From the NCBI GenBank assembly GCA_030152265.1, contig JASLHQ010000007.1, positions 1 through 14,559 on the forward strand: DNA of 14,559 nt, written 5' to 3'. Origin of the DNA: Savagea sp. Lineage in GTDB: Bacteria; Bacillota; Bacilli; Bacillales_A; Planococcaceae. Below the pieces are notes generated by a model. That model saw nothing but the letters and a program-made list of their open reading frames with translations, was not told where the DNA came from and did not search any database. This document shows positions 6,521 through 14,100 of this stretch, in pieces (within the stretch, counting starts at the first letter, position 1; every line of letters begins with the position of its first letter). Both the position numbers and the translations under genes were made by a program.

Positions 6521-7264
6521 ATGACAGCACTACAACACATACGAAAAAACAAACCAGTCATCCACTGTATTACGAATTATGTAACGGCAAACTTTCAAGC
6601 GAATGCTTTACTCGCTCTAGGCGCTTCTCCAATTATGGCGGATTTAGCCGATGAGGTAACCGAAGTGACAAGTTTTGCAAATGCTCTCGTATTAAATTTT
6701 GGTACACTCCAACAACATTCCGAACTCGCGATGACGCGTGCAGGACAAAAAGCGAACGAACGAGGGATTCCCGTCGTCATCGATCCTGTCGGTGTCGGTG
6801 CAATCTGTTCTCGCTTAGCGATGTGCCAACGTTTATTGCAAGTCGTTAATCCGACAGCTTTTCGCCTCAATGCAGGTGAGCTCGCTGCGATCGCAGGAGA
6901 GCAATGGGAAGCACGAGGAGTAGATGCAGGAAGTGGCGAAGCAAATGTCAAAGAGATGGCACGATTTGTTGCCGAAAAATATGATGCAATCGTCATCGTC
7001 ACTGGAGCGACAGACCTCGTCGTTAGCGCACGACAGATGTTTGAAATAACAGGTGGCGACCCGTGGATGAAGCAAGTGACTGGAGCAGGATGCGTGCTCA
7101 CAACGATCGTGGCAGCTTTCGCAACAGTGAATACAGACGCAGAAACGATTCAACAAGGGGTGCGTTTTTATAAAAAAGTAGCAGAACAAGCACGACAAGC
7201 GGCTACTGGAATCGGTCAATTCCAAGTGGAATGCTTAAATTACTTACAAATGGAGGAATTATAA
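6521..7264 (+). CDS. thiM: Hydroxyethylthiazole kinase
   Basis: ThiM phosphorylates the salvaged thiazole alcohol 4-methyl-5-(2-hydroxyethyl)thiazole with ATP, giving the thiazole phosphate used by ThiE. The 247 residues show the ThiM signatures: the N-terminal HCITNYVTANFQANALLALGASP stretch, PVVIDPVGVGA, VNPTAFRLNAGELAAIAG, and the catalytic-site Cys191 in VTGAGCVLTT. It is slightly shorter than the usual 260-270 residues. An in-frame ATG at 6503 adds MKGRLL, but it abuts the terminator T-run with no ribosome binding site; AAAGGGAG sits 7 nt before the ATG at 6521, so that start is preferred. First gene of the operon; its stop touches the thiD start. Confidence 0.95.
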   Translation: MTALQHIRKNKPVIHCITNYVTANFQANALLALGASPIMADLADEVTEVTSFANALVLNFGTLQQHSELAMTRAGQKANERGIPVVIDPVGVGAICSRLAMCQRLLQVVNPTAFRLNAGELAAIAGEQWEARGVDAGSGEANVKEMARFVAEKYDAIVIVTGATDLVVSARQMFEITGGDPWMKQVTGAGCVLTTIVAAFATVNTDAETIQQGVRFYKKVAEQARQAATGIGQFQVECLNYLQMEEL

Positions 7265-8095
7265 ATGGTGAAAATCGCAATGACAATCGCAGGTTCAGAT
7301 AGTGGTGGAGGTGCAGGGATTCAAGCGGACTTAAAAACGTTCCAAGAGCTCGGAACGTTCGGTACATCTGCCATTACAGCGATCACGGCTCAAAATACGT
7401 TAGGGGTGCACGGGGTTCAACCGATCGATATCGATATTATTGAAAGCCAAATCGATGCGGTCATGACAGACTTACGCCCAGATGCGGTGAAAACTGGGAT
7501 GCTATTTTCTGCTGAAATTATTCAAGTCGTCGCTGAAAAGTTCAAACAATACAATGTTCAAAATATCGTCATCGACCCTGTAATGATTGCGAAAGGTGGC
7601 GCATCATTGCTTCAACAAGAAGCGGTTGATGCTTTAAAAGAGGAACTCGTACCACTCGCTACAATTATTACACCGAACATTCCTGAAGCGGAAGTACTCG
7701 CAAATATGGAAATTGTAACGGAAGACGATATTGCAGCGGCGGCGGAGCGCATTCTAGCTTTAGGGGCAAAAGGTGTATGGATGAAAGGCGGACATAGTAA
7801 AGACCCTGAGTTCGCGAAAGACTTCGTATTTTTACAAGATGGTACGTCATTCTCCATGACATCAAAACGTATCGATACCGATAATACGCACGGAACAGGA
7901 TGCACGTCTTCTGCGGCAGTTACCGCTTCTTTAGCGAAAGGAATGTCACTGAAAGATGCCTTAATCGTCGGAAAATCATTCATTCAAGCAGCGATTGAAG
8001 AAGACTTACAATTAGGCAGCGGTCACGGTCCGACTAACCATAGCGCCTACCGCTACGTACAAGACCGCATGGAAAAGGAGATTCATGTCGAATGA
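7265..8095 (+). CDS. thiD: Hydroxymethylpyrimidine / phosphomethylpyrimidine kinase
   Basis: ThiD phosphorylates HMP to HMP phosphate and then to HMP pyrophosphate, the pyrimidine half of thiamine. The 276 residues have the ribokinase-fold start MTIAGSDSGGGAGIQADLK (residues 6-24), DPVMIAKGGASL, TPNIPEAEVLA and the anion-hole motif HGTGC at 209-213. Length is normal. The start codon follows the thiM stop directly, with GGAGG inside the end of thiM. It overlaps thiE by 4 bp (ATGA). It could be confused with pyridoxal kinase PdxK of the same fold, but the riboswitch and the neighbours decide for ThiD. Confidence 0.95.
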   Translation: MVKIAMTIAGSDSGGGAGIQADLKTFQELGTFGTSAITAITAQNTLGVHGVQPIDIDIIESQIDAVMTDLRPDAVKTGMLFSAEIIQVVAEKFKQYNVQNIVIDPVMIAKGGASLLQQEAVDALKEELVPLATIITPNIPEAEVLANMEIVTEDDIAAAAERILALGAKGVWMKGGHSKDPEFAKDFVFLQDGTSFSMTSKRIDTDNTHGTGCTSSAAVTASLAKGMSLKDALIVGKSFIQAAIEEDLQLGSGHGPTNHSAYRYVQDRMEKEIHVE

Positions 8096-8751
8096 ATATA
8101 AAAGAAGCACTTCGTATCTACTTCATTATGGGAAGTAACAATTGTGGCTCTCATGAACCACTCGACGTCTTACAGCAAGCGATCGATGGTGGTATTACGA
8201 TGTTTCAATTCCGCGAAAAAGGAAATGGCGCATTAACAGGCGAAGCAAAAAAACAATTTGCGCGTGACTGCTTCCGTCTATGCAAGCAAGCGAAAGTTCC
8301 GTTTATCGTCAATGATGATGTCGATTTAGCGATTGAAATTGGAGCGGACGGTGTGCACGTCGGACAAGACGACCTCGATGCAGGAGTCGTGCGTCAAAAG
8401 CTTGGCGCAGACAAAATAATCGGCGTTTCAAGTCACACTTTACAAGAGTCGAAAGCAGCGATTGAAGCGGGAGCCGACTATATCGGAATGGGACCGGTAT
8501 ACGCGACAACGACAAAATTAGATACGAATCCTGTTGCGGGTACTAAAGCAATTCAAGAAACGAGACAACATTTCGCACAATTCCCTATCGTCGCAATCGG
8601 TGGATTACAAGCAGACAATTTCGCACCAGCAATCGAAGCTGGAGCGGATGGAATTTCAATTATTTCTGCGATCGCTAGCGCACCTAATCCAAAAGAGGCG
8701 ACAGAAAAACTCGCCTCTACTATGAAAGAAGTGATTAACGATGCAAAATGA
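8092..8751 (+). CDS. thiE: Thiamine-phosphate synthase
   Basis: ThiE condenses HMP pyrophosphate with thiazole phosphate to thiamine monophosphate, the joining step for the products of ThiD and ThiM. It is a 219-residue TIM barrel of usual length. Visible motifs are MFQFREKG (residues 37-44, HMP-PP contacts), NDDVDLAIEIGADGVHVGQDD with the metal-binding Asp residues, GVSSHT, GADYIGMGPVYATTTK and IGGL with a phosphate-binding loop near the end. The start overlaps the thiD stop as ATGA, implying translational coupling; thiW in turn overlaps its 3' end by 11 bp. Confidence 0.96.
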   Translation: MNIKEALRIYFIMGSNNCGSHEPLDVLQQAIDGGITMFQFREKGNGALTGEAKKQFARDCFRLCKQAKVPFIVNDDVDLAIEIGADGVHVGQDDLDAGVVRQKLGADKIIGVSSHTLQESKAAIEAGADYIGMGPVYATTTKLDTNPVAGTKAIQETRQHFAQFPIVAIGGLQADNFAPAIEAGADGISIISAIASAPNPKEATEKLASTMKEVINDAK

Positions 8752-9265
8752 TAAAATTCGAAAAATGATTTTAATTTCTTTATTTGCGGCAATTGCTGTC
8801 GTCGGGTCAACGTTCGTTTCATTCCCACTCGGACCAGCGCGCGCTTTCCCTGTCCAACATGCGATTAACGTGATCGCTGCGATGATGCTCGGCACTGGAC
8901 CAGGCGTATTAATCGCGTTTCTTGCAGCGCTCATCCGTGTCATTATCGGCACTGGCTCGTTACTTGCATTTCCAGGCGGTATGATCGGCGCATTTTTAGC
9001 AGGCGTTCTTTATAAAAAATTCCGAAAAAGCTGGGCTGCTGTAACGGGTGAAATAATCGGAACAGGACTCATCGCTTCTTTATTTGCCGTACCGTATGCG
9101 AAATTGTTAATGGGCACAGAGTTCGGGGCATTCTTCTTCGTCCCAGGATTTTTCTTCTCTAGTTTAAGTGGAGCGATACTCGGTTTACTTCTCGTAAAAC
9201 AACTTCAAAAAACGAGAGCGGGACACGACTTACAATTAATGTTCGCCAAAAAATCAACAAATTAA
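8741..9265 (+). CDS. thiW: ThiW, substrate-binding (S) component of an ECF thiazole transporter
   Basis: A small integral membrane protein of 174 residues with about five hydrophobic segments. The start, KMILISLFAAIAVVGSTFV, followed by GPARAFPVQHAINVIAAMMLGTGPGV, matches the ThiW family, S components of energy-coupling factor transporters predicted to import hydroxyethylthiazole. The shared ATPases EcfA/EcfA' and EcfT must be encoded elsewhere. Placement with thiM supports thiazole as substrate, since ThiM acts on what ThiW would import. The ATG at 8741 lies inside thiE with only a weak GAAGTGA site, so coupled translation is likely; an ATG at 8765 is a less likely alternative. Confidence 0.9.
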   Translation: MQNDKIRKMILISLFAAIAVVGSTFVSFPLGPARAFPVQHAINVIAAMMLGTGPGVLIAFLAALIRVIIGTGSLLAFPGGMIGAFLAGVLYKKFRKSWAAVTGEIIGTGLIASLFAVPYAKLLMGTEFGAFFFVPGFFFSSLSGAILGLLLVKQLQKTRAGHDLQLMFAKKSTN

Positions 9266-9273
9266 TGAAACGT

Positions 9274-9314
9274 AAAAAGCAGTCAGGCACGCAAATGCCC
9301 GACTGCTTTTATTT
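9274..9314. terminator. Bidirectional intrinsic terminator between thiW and the alpha-hydroxy-acid oxidase
   Basis: AAAAGCAGTCAGGCA and TGCCCGACTGCTTTT pair with a single mismatch around the loop CGCAAA, with T-rich flanks in both directions. It ends the thi operon and the converging met/oxidase unit. The oxidase stop codon (9311-9309) lies inside the T-run edge, a very tight arrangement. Confidence 0.9.
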
Positions 9315-10457
9315 ATTTTCTACTAAAGTGAGATGGCGAACTTGTTTGACGCTATTTGCCCCCGCTAGCGCAATGGATGCCGTCATTTCTTCTAGTAAAT
9401 GTTCAACCCATGTTGTGACGCCACGTTCTCCATCAATCCCTAATGCATAAATATATGGTCGACCGACACAGACAGCATCTGCTCCTAGTGCTAACGCTTT
9501 GACAACGTCGACACCACTACGAATCCCGCTATCGAACAAAACAGGTATACGTCCGTCCACCGCCTCTGCAACAGCAGGCAATGCATCTAAACTCGCGATA
9601 ACACCGTCTAATTGACGTCCACCATGATTGGAGACGACGATACCGTCGATACCGCGTGCGACTGCTTCTTTCGCATCTTCTGGATGCAAAATCCCTTTTA
9701 AAACAATCGGTAACTTCGTCCAACTTTGAAGCTTTTCAATCTGTTCCCAACCGAGTGTCGGGTGATGAACATGTTGAACGAGCGCATCGATTAACGCTTC
9801 GTCTGAGTCATCGCGTAAACTGCGTTGGAATACAGGGTCTTCCACGTAATTCGCTTTACCGAGACCGCCTTTTAATGGTGAGAACTGATTGCGTAAATCC
9901 GTTTCACGCCAACCGATGCGCACCGTATCAATCGTTAAAACAATCGCTTCATAGCCAGCTCGTTCAGCACGTTGCACCATACTTTTCGGTAAATCTTCGT
10001 CCACTGTCGACCAATACAATTGGAACCACTTCGGACTATCGTTTGTCGCTTCTTGTATAGACTCAATCGAATAGCTCGATACCGTACTTTGAATAAACGG
10101 AATTCCAAATTTCGCTGCTGCGCGACTCGATGCTAGTTCCGCCTCTTCATGCGCCAGCTTTTGCATACCGACAGGTGCAAATAAAATAGGTGTGTCATAC
10201 GTTTTACCGAACAACGTAACCGATGTATCTACCTCAGATACGTCGGTTAAGAAACGAGGAACGATTGCCCAACGCTCAAAAGCACGACGGTTGTTACGCA
10301 ACGTCTCTTCTCCACTCGCTCCGGAATAAATGTAGCCGAATGGATTTTTTTCGAATTTCTTTTGCGCAGCTTCATAAAGAGCTTCCACCCCTACCGGAAA
10401 ATCTGTTTTTGCTGCCGTCACCTTTTTAAAAAACGCGTCTTCTACTCGTTTACTCAT
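9309..10457 (-). CDS. FMN-dependent alpha-hydroxy-acid oxidase, lactate 2-monooxygenase-like
   Basis: A 382-residue TIM-barrel flavoenzyme of the glycolate oxidase / lactate oxidase / flavocytochrome b2 family, which oxidises an L-2-hydroxy acid to the 2-keto acid. FMN and substrate motifs are in order: YIYSGASGEETLRNNRRAF, PILFAPVGMQKLAH, IQSTVSS, FQLYW, VLTIDT, LKGI with the FMN-binding Lys, SNHGGRQLDG with catalytic His278 and substrate Arg281, and FDSGIRSG followed by GRPYIYAL. The segment RIGWRETDLRNQFSPLKGG resembles the loop of lactate monooxygenases rather than lactate oxidases, so acetate plus CO2 is one possible outcome. The start has AAGGAAAGGTGAG upstream. It follows metI by only 16 bp without a terminator, so it may belong to the S-box met unit; substrate therefore open. 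Confidence 0.88.
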   Translation of the reverse strand: MSKRVEDAFFKKVTAAKTDFPVGVEALYEAAQKKFEKNPFGYIYSGASGEETLRNNRRAFERWAIVPRFLTDVSEVDTSVTLFGKTYDTPILFAPVGMQKLAHEEAELASSRAAAKFGIPFIQSTVSSYSIESIQEATNDSPKWFQLYWSTVDEDLPKSMVQRAERAGYEAIVLTIDTVRIGWRETDLRNQFSPLKGGLGKANYVEDPVFQRSLRDDSDEALIDALVQHVHHPTLGWEQIEKLQSWTKLPIVLKGILHPEDAKEAVARGIDGIVVSNHGGRQLDGVIASLDALPAVAEAVDGRIPVLFDSGIRSGVDVVKALALGADAVCVGRPYIYALGIDGERGVTTWVEHLLEEMTASIALAGANSVKQVRHLTLVENK

Positions 10458-10473
10458 CGTTTCTCACCTTTCC

Positions 10474-11136
10474 TTAATCTCGTTTTAATTTTGATGCAAA
10501 ATAGTTTCCGAGCGACTGAATTCCTTGAACGAGAATGATTAAAATGAATACTGTCGCATACATCACTTCGACTTCATATTGAATGTGACCGTAACGGTAT
10601 GCCAAGTCTCCAAGCCCTCCCGCTCCGACTAAACCAGCCATCGCCGTAGCTCCAATTAAGCTAACTGTCGCAATCGTTAACCCTAAAATAATCGCAGGAC
10701 GTGCTTCACGAATTAAAACATTCCATACGATTTTACGACGTTTTACACCCATCGCTGTATAAGCTTCGATTACTCCTGGGTCGACTTCAAGAAGTGCTGA
10801 CTCCATTAAGCGTGCGATATACGGTGATGTATAAACGACGAGTGGTACGATTACCCCTTTTACACCGATGATCGTACCGACGATTGCTTTCGTAAATGGA
10901 ATGATGAAGAAAAGCAAAATGATAAACGGTACAGAACGCACAATATTTACTAAAATATTTAAGACGTTGTAAACAAATTTATTCGCAAATAACGCATTCG
11001 GTCTCGTTAAGACGAGCAATACGCCTAAAGCCATCCCAATGATGACAGAAAATACGAGTGAAATTAATGTCATTTGGAACGTTTCGATGAGGGCTTGCCA
11101 CATGAGTGGGCCCCATTTTTCTGTAAATTCTCCCAT
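10474..11136 (-). CDS. metI: Methionine ABC transporter permease
   Basis: MetI (called MetP in Bacillus) forms the membrane channel of the MetNIQ importer for L- and D-methionine and its sulfoxides. The 220 residues hold about five membrane segments and the cytoplasmic coupling motif EAYTAMGVKRRKIVWNVLIREA, the EAA-like loop that contacts MetN; the C-terminal GLVGAGGLGDLAYRYG is typical of this family. The ATG lies one base after the metN stop, with AGGAGGT inside the end of metN, so the two are translationally coupled. Length is as expected. Confidence 0.95.
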   Translation of the reverse strand: MGEFTEKWGPLMWQALIETFQMTLISLVFSVIIGMALGVLLVLTRPNALFANKFVYNVLNILVNIVRSVPFIILLFFIIPFTKAIVGTIIGVKGVIVPLVVYTSPYIARLMESALLEVDPGVIEAYTAMGVKRRKIVWNVLIREARPAIILGLTIATVSLIGATAMAGLVGAGGLGDLAYRYGHIQYEVEVMYATVFILIILVQGIQSLGNYFASKLKRD

Positions 11137-11137
11137 C

Positions 11138-12142
11138 TTACAAGACCTCCTCTACGTATACGCCATTTGCTGTTAAATATTGGACAATCGTTTCATCACG
11201 TTGTCCTTCTAAATGAATGACTAAGTTGCCGACTATGCCATTTTTCAGTTCAATAATGTTCGCTGATAAAATATTCGGTTTCACATGAAACTTCTCTGTC
11301 AATGAAGCGATTAACGGATCTCCTGTCGCATCACCGACGAACGTTAAGCGCAAAATATAACCGTCTAACGTTAACTGTTCGATTAAAGCTGGCGCAAGCT
11401 GACGTTGAGAAACCGCATTTAAAAACTTTTGCGTCGTCGGATTTTTCGGTTTCGTAAATAACTCAATCGTCGTGCCCTCTTCAATCACTTGTCCTTGCTC
11501 CATCACGTACACATGATCACAAATTTTTTGAATGACGTTCATTTCATGTGTAATGAGCAAAATGGTAATGCCTAATTCTTTATTAATTTTCAACAATAAA
11601 TCTAAAATAGAATCCGTCGTTTCAGGATCGAGCGCGCTCGTCGACTCGTCGCTCAATAACACTTCAGGTTCTTGAGATAAAGCACGAGCGATCGCTACAC
11701 GTTGCTTTTGCCCTCCTGATAACTGACTCGGATAAGCATTTTTACGTTCAGACAGACCGACAATTTCTAAATAACGTTCTGCACGCTCATTCGCTTCTTC
11801 ATTGGAAACGTTTAATAAGCGCAGTGGAATCGTAATGTTTTCAAAGACTGTCGCTGTTTTTAATAAGTTGAAGCTTTGGAAAATCATGCCGATATTTTGT
11901 CGGACTTCGCGTAATTGGGGAAGTTTTAAAGAAGTCAATTCGATTCCATTAATGATGACTTCTCCAGATGTCGGACGCTCTAATAAATTTACGCAACGAA
12001 TTAACGTACTTTTTCCCGCACCACTATAACCGATTACTCCGTGAATCTCGCCTTTTTTTACGTGGAGATTCACATCTTTTACTGCTTCTACGACACCTTG
12101 TTTCGTGTCGAATGTTTTGACGACATTGCGTAATTGAATCAT
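11138..12142 (-). CDS. metN: Methionine ABC transporter ATP-binding protein
   Basis: MetN hydrolyses ATP to drive methionine uptake through MetI. The 334 residues carry Walker A GYSGAGKST (38-46), Q-loop Gln89, signature LSGGQ (141-145), Walker B with Asp165-Glu166 and a switch His in THEMNV. A C-terminal NIL domain (about 260-334) allows methionine to inhibit the transporter allosterically when it accumulates. The open frame extends upstream to 12199, overlapping metQ2, but the ATG at 12142 follows an AAGGGAG site and gives the family N-terminus MIQLRNVVKTF, so it is chosen. The intergenic gap to metQ2 is 16 bp. Gene order Q-Q-N-I differs from the usual N-P-Q of Bacillus. Confidence 0.95.
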   Translation of the reverse strand: MIQLRNVVKTFDTKQGVVEAVKDVNLHVKKGEIHGVIGYSGAGKSTLIRCVNLLERPTSGEVIINGIELTSLKLPQLREVRQNIGMIFQSFNLLKTATVFENITIPLRLLNVSNEEANERAERYLEIVGLSERKNAYPSQLSGGQKQRVAIARALSQEPEVLLSDESTSALDPETTDSILDLLLKINKELGITILLITHEMNVIQKICDHVYVMEQGQVIEEGTTIELFTKPKNPTTQKFLNAVSQRQLAPALIEQLTLDGYILRLTFVGDATGDPLIASLTEKFHVKPNILSANIIELKNGIVGNLVIHLEGQRDETIVQYLTANGVYVEEVL

Positions 12143-12158
12143 GACGCCTTCTCCCTTC

Positions 12159-12962
12159 TTACCAAGCTGGTAAATATGAGCCTTGAAACTCTTCTTCAAT
12201 AAATTGCTTCACTCGTTCGGAGTGATACGCTCGTTTAATTTTTTCAATGACTGGATCGTGCTCGTTCTCTTTACGAACGACAACGTAGTTCACATATTGT
12301 GAGTTTGTCGATTCTGCATAAATCGCATTTTCCGTTAACGTTAAGCCATGCGATGCTGCGTAGTTACCATTAATCACCGCAACGTCCACTTCTTTCAACA
12401 TGAGCGGTAGTTGAGACGCTTCTAGTTCAACGAATTGTAGTGAGCGCTCATTGTCGATGACATCTAAAGGTGTCGCAGTGTCACGCTTTTTTTCATCGAG
12501 CGTAATGAGTCCCGCTTCTTCAAGCAACATGAGCGCACGCGCCCCGTTCGTCGGATCATTCGGAATCCCGATTTTAGCCCCTGACGGAGTATTTTGAATG
12601 TCTGAAATTTTTTCAGAATAAACACCCATTACACTCAGTACCGTCGGAATGACAGCTACTAAATCCGTTCCGTGATCTTCATTGAACTTATTCATAAACG
12701 GTTGATGTTGATAGTTATTTAAATCAAGTTGACCTTCTGCTAGTGCTGTATTCGGCATAACATAATCCGAGAACACTTTCAGTTCCACTTCTAAACCGTC
12801 TTCAGCTGCCACTTCTTTCACGACGTTGAAAATTTGTTCTTGTGGTCCTGCGGTTACACCGACGACCACTTTCTCCTCACTCAATGGTTCACTCGCCTTA
12901 TCTCCACAAGCCGTTAACAACAGTGCGAAAAATACTAACCCAACATATTGTAATACTCTCAT
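12159..12962 (-). CDS. metQ: Methionine-binding lipoprotein, second copy
   Basis: This is the solute-binding lipoprotein of the methionine importer, anchored outside the membrane. The 267 residues start with a short signal peptide ending in the lipobox LLTAC, with lipid attachment to that Cys. The mature part is of NlpA/MetQ type: VVVGVTAGPQEQIF, VFSDYVMPNTALAEGQLDLNNYQHQPF, KIGIPNDPTNGARAL, VINGNYA. By hand alignment it is about 70-75% identical to the copy at 13174-13992. ATG 12962 is preferred over the in-frame ATG 12968 because AAGGAG lies 7 nt before the former and only about 2 nt before the latter. Most differences are in surface-like positions and the signal peptide, so ligand preference may differ slightly. 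It is first in the metQ-metN-metI core downstream of S-box B. Confidence 0.93.
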   Translation of the reverse strand: MRVLQYVGLVFFALLLTACGDKASEPLSEEKVVVGVTAGPQEQIFNVVKEVAAEDGLEVELKVFSDYVMPNTALAEGQLDLNNYQHQPFMNKFNEDHGTDLVAVIPTVLSVMGVYSEKISDIQNTPSGAKIGIPNDPTNGARALMLLEEAGLITLDEKKRDTATPLDVIDNERSLQFVELEASQLPLMLKEVDVAVINGNYAASHGLTLTENAIYAESTNSQYVNYVVVRKENEHDPVIEKIKRAYHSERVKQFIEEEFQGSYLPAW

Positions 12963-12965
12963 TGT

Positions 12966-13007
12966 CATTCTCCTTCATTTTCATTTATTTATGAAAAATG
13001 AAGAATG
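12966..13007 (-). promoter_or_regulatory. Hairpin enclosing the metQ2 ribosome binding site
   Basis: In the mRNA the stretch just before the start codon folds back on itself: CAUUCUUCAUUUUUCAU pairs with AUGAAAAUGAAGGAGAAUG around a 6-nt loop. The stem has 16 pairs, one single-base bulge, and a 3-nt bulge that is exactly GGA of the Shine-Dalgarno sequence. It has no U-run after it, so it is not a terminator. It could limit translation of metQ2, but it is AU-rich and may be weak. Confidence 0.4.
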
Positions 13008-13041
13008 ATTGCGTTCTACTCCAGTGATCTTATTAAAAAAA

Positions 13042-13145
13042 CTTATCTTTCAAATCATTTGATTTGCAGGAATTAGCACCTTGCTTTCTTTCGAAAGTAG
13101 GTTGCCGGAAGTCATCGGGCCTGTCCCTCAGTCACTCTGGATAAG
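13042..13145 (-). ncRNA. SAM-I riboswitch (S-box B) between the two metQ genes
   Basis: The minus strand holds the complete S-box aptamer: P1 CUUAUC (13145-13140), the kink-turn strand GAGUGACUGAGGGA, GGCCCGAUGACUUCCGGCAACC, AAGGUGCUAAUUCCUGC, the P4 hairpin CAAAUCA/UGAUUUG and P1 GAUAAG (13047-13042). Unlike S-box A, no terminator hairpin follows. Seven U come directly after P1 (13041-13035), and the next structure is the hairpin at the metQ2 ribosome binding site. It starts 28 bp after the metQ1 stop. Control may be at translation, by termination at P1 itself, or lost. Confidence 0.93.
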
Positions 13146-13173
13146 TAGATTGAAATCGTTCTTCATTTACATC

Positions 13174-13992
13174 CTACCATTTTGGTAAATAAGAACCTTT
13201 AAACTCTTCTTCAATAAATTGTTTCACTTCATCTGAATGGTATGCTTTGCGTAATTTTTCAATTACCGCATCATTTTCATTCTCTTTGCGTACGACGATG
13301 TAGTTCACATATGGTGAATCTATTGATTCTGTATAAATAGAATCTGTCGATGGATTTAATCCGTGTGATGCAGCGAAGTTACCGTTAATGACTGCTAAGT
13401 TCACTTCGTCTAACATCAATGGTAATTGTGCCGCGTCCAACTCAACGAATGACACATTTTTCTCGTTTTCCACGACGTCTAACGGCGTTGCGTTATCACG
13501 CTTTGCATCATCTAATTTAATGAGCCCTGCCTCTTCAAATAACACGAGTGCACGTGATCCGTTTGAAGGGTCGTTCGGAATACCGATTTTCGCGTTTTCT
13601 GGAACGTCTGCGATATCGTCAATTTCGTTTGAATATACACCGATTGCACTTAAAATTGTAGGAACTGCCGCAACGAGATCTGTTCCGTGATCTTCGTTAA
13701 ATTTATCCATGAAAGGTTTATGTTGATAGCTATTCACATCAAGTTGACCTTCCGCTAATGCTTTGTTTGGCATAATATAATCTGAGAATACTTTTAACTC
13801 TACTTCTAAACCATCTTTCGCCGCTACTTCTTTCACGACTTCAAAAATTTGTTCATGTGGTCCACCTGTCACACCGACTAACACTTTATCTTCACTTAAC
13901 GTTTTACTCTCTTCTTCCTTATCGCCGCCACATGCTGCTAACAATAAAGCTGAAATGACGAGTAGTAAGCTCATACGAAATAATTTCTTCAT
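13174..13992 (-). CDS. metQ: Methionine-binding lipoprotein, first copy
   Basis: A solute-binding lipoprotein for the methionine ABC importer, 272 residues. MKKLFRMSLLLVISALLLAACGG is a standard lipoprotein signal with lipobox LLAAC. After an acidic linker (DKEEESKTLSEDK) comes the NlpA/MetQ domain with VGVTGGPHEQIF, VFSDYIMPNKALAEGQLDVNSYQHKPF, KIGIPNDPSNGSRAL and AVINGNFAASHG. The open frame extends upstream to 14040, but the ATG at 13992 has AGAGGAG about 8 nt upstream and starts the signal peptide, so it is chosen. It is the first gene after the SAM-controlled terminator and promoter at 14281. It and metQ2 each follow an S-box, which points to tandem duplication of an S-box-metQ unit. Confidence 0.95.
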   Translation of the reverse strand: MKKLFRMSLLLVISALLLAACGGDKEEESKTLSEDKVLVGVTGGPHEQIFEVVKEVAAKDGLEVELKVFSDYIMPNKALAEGQLDVNSYQHKPFMDKFNEDHGTDLVAAVPTILSAIGVYSNEIDDIADVPENAKIGIPNDPSNGSRALVLFEEAGLIKLDDAKRDNATPLDVVENEKNVSFVELDAAQLPLMLDEVNLAVINGNFAASHGLNPSTDSIYTESIDSPYVNYIVVRKENENDAVIEKLRKAYHSDEVKQFIEEEFKGSYLPKW

Positions 13993-14043
13993 CTTGTTCT
14001 CCTCTTTCTTTTTCGAATGATTCCGAAATTCATGTTCCAAAAT

Positions 14044-14083
14044 AAAAAAACTGCTTCTCTCATTTACTGAAAGAAGCAGTCAA
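14044..14083 (-). terminator. Riboswitch-controlled terminator before metQ1
   Basis: On the minus strand ACTGCTTCTTTC pairs with GAGAGAAGCAGT (one G-U pair, loop AGTAAAT), followed by TTTTTTT. The region between P1 and the stem can pair instead with its 5' arm (GAAG with CTTC, CAAAT with ATTTG), giving a plausible antiterminator. This is the expression platform of S-box A: SAM binding leads to termination. Confidence 0.9.
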
Positions 14084-14100
14084 ATTATCATTTGCCTTCG

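Noticed and set aside
6595..7101. Minus-strand open frame opposite thiM
   Set aside because: Antisense shadow of thiM; no start signal and no protein-like family pattern.
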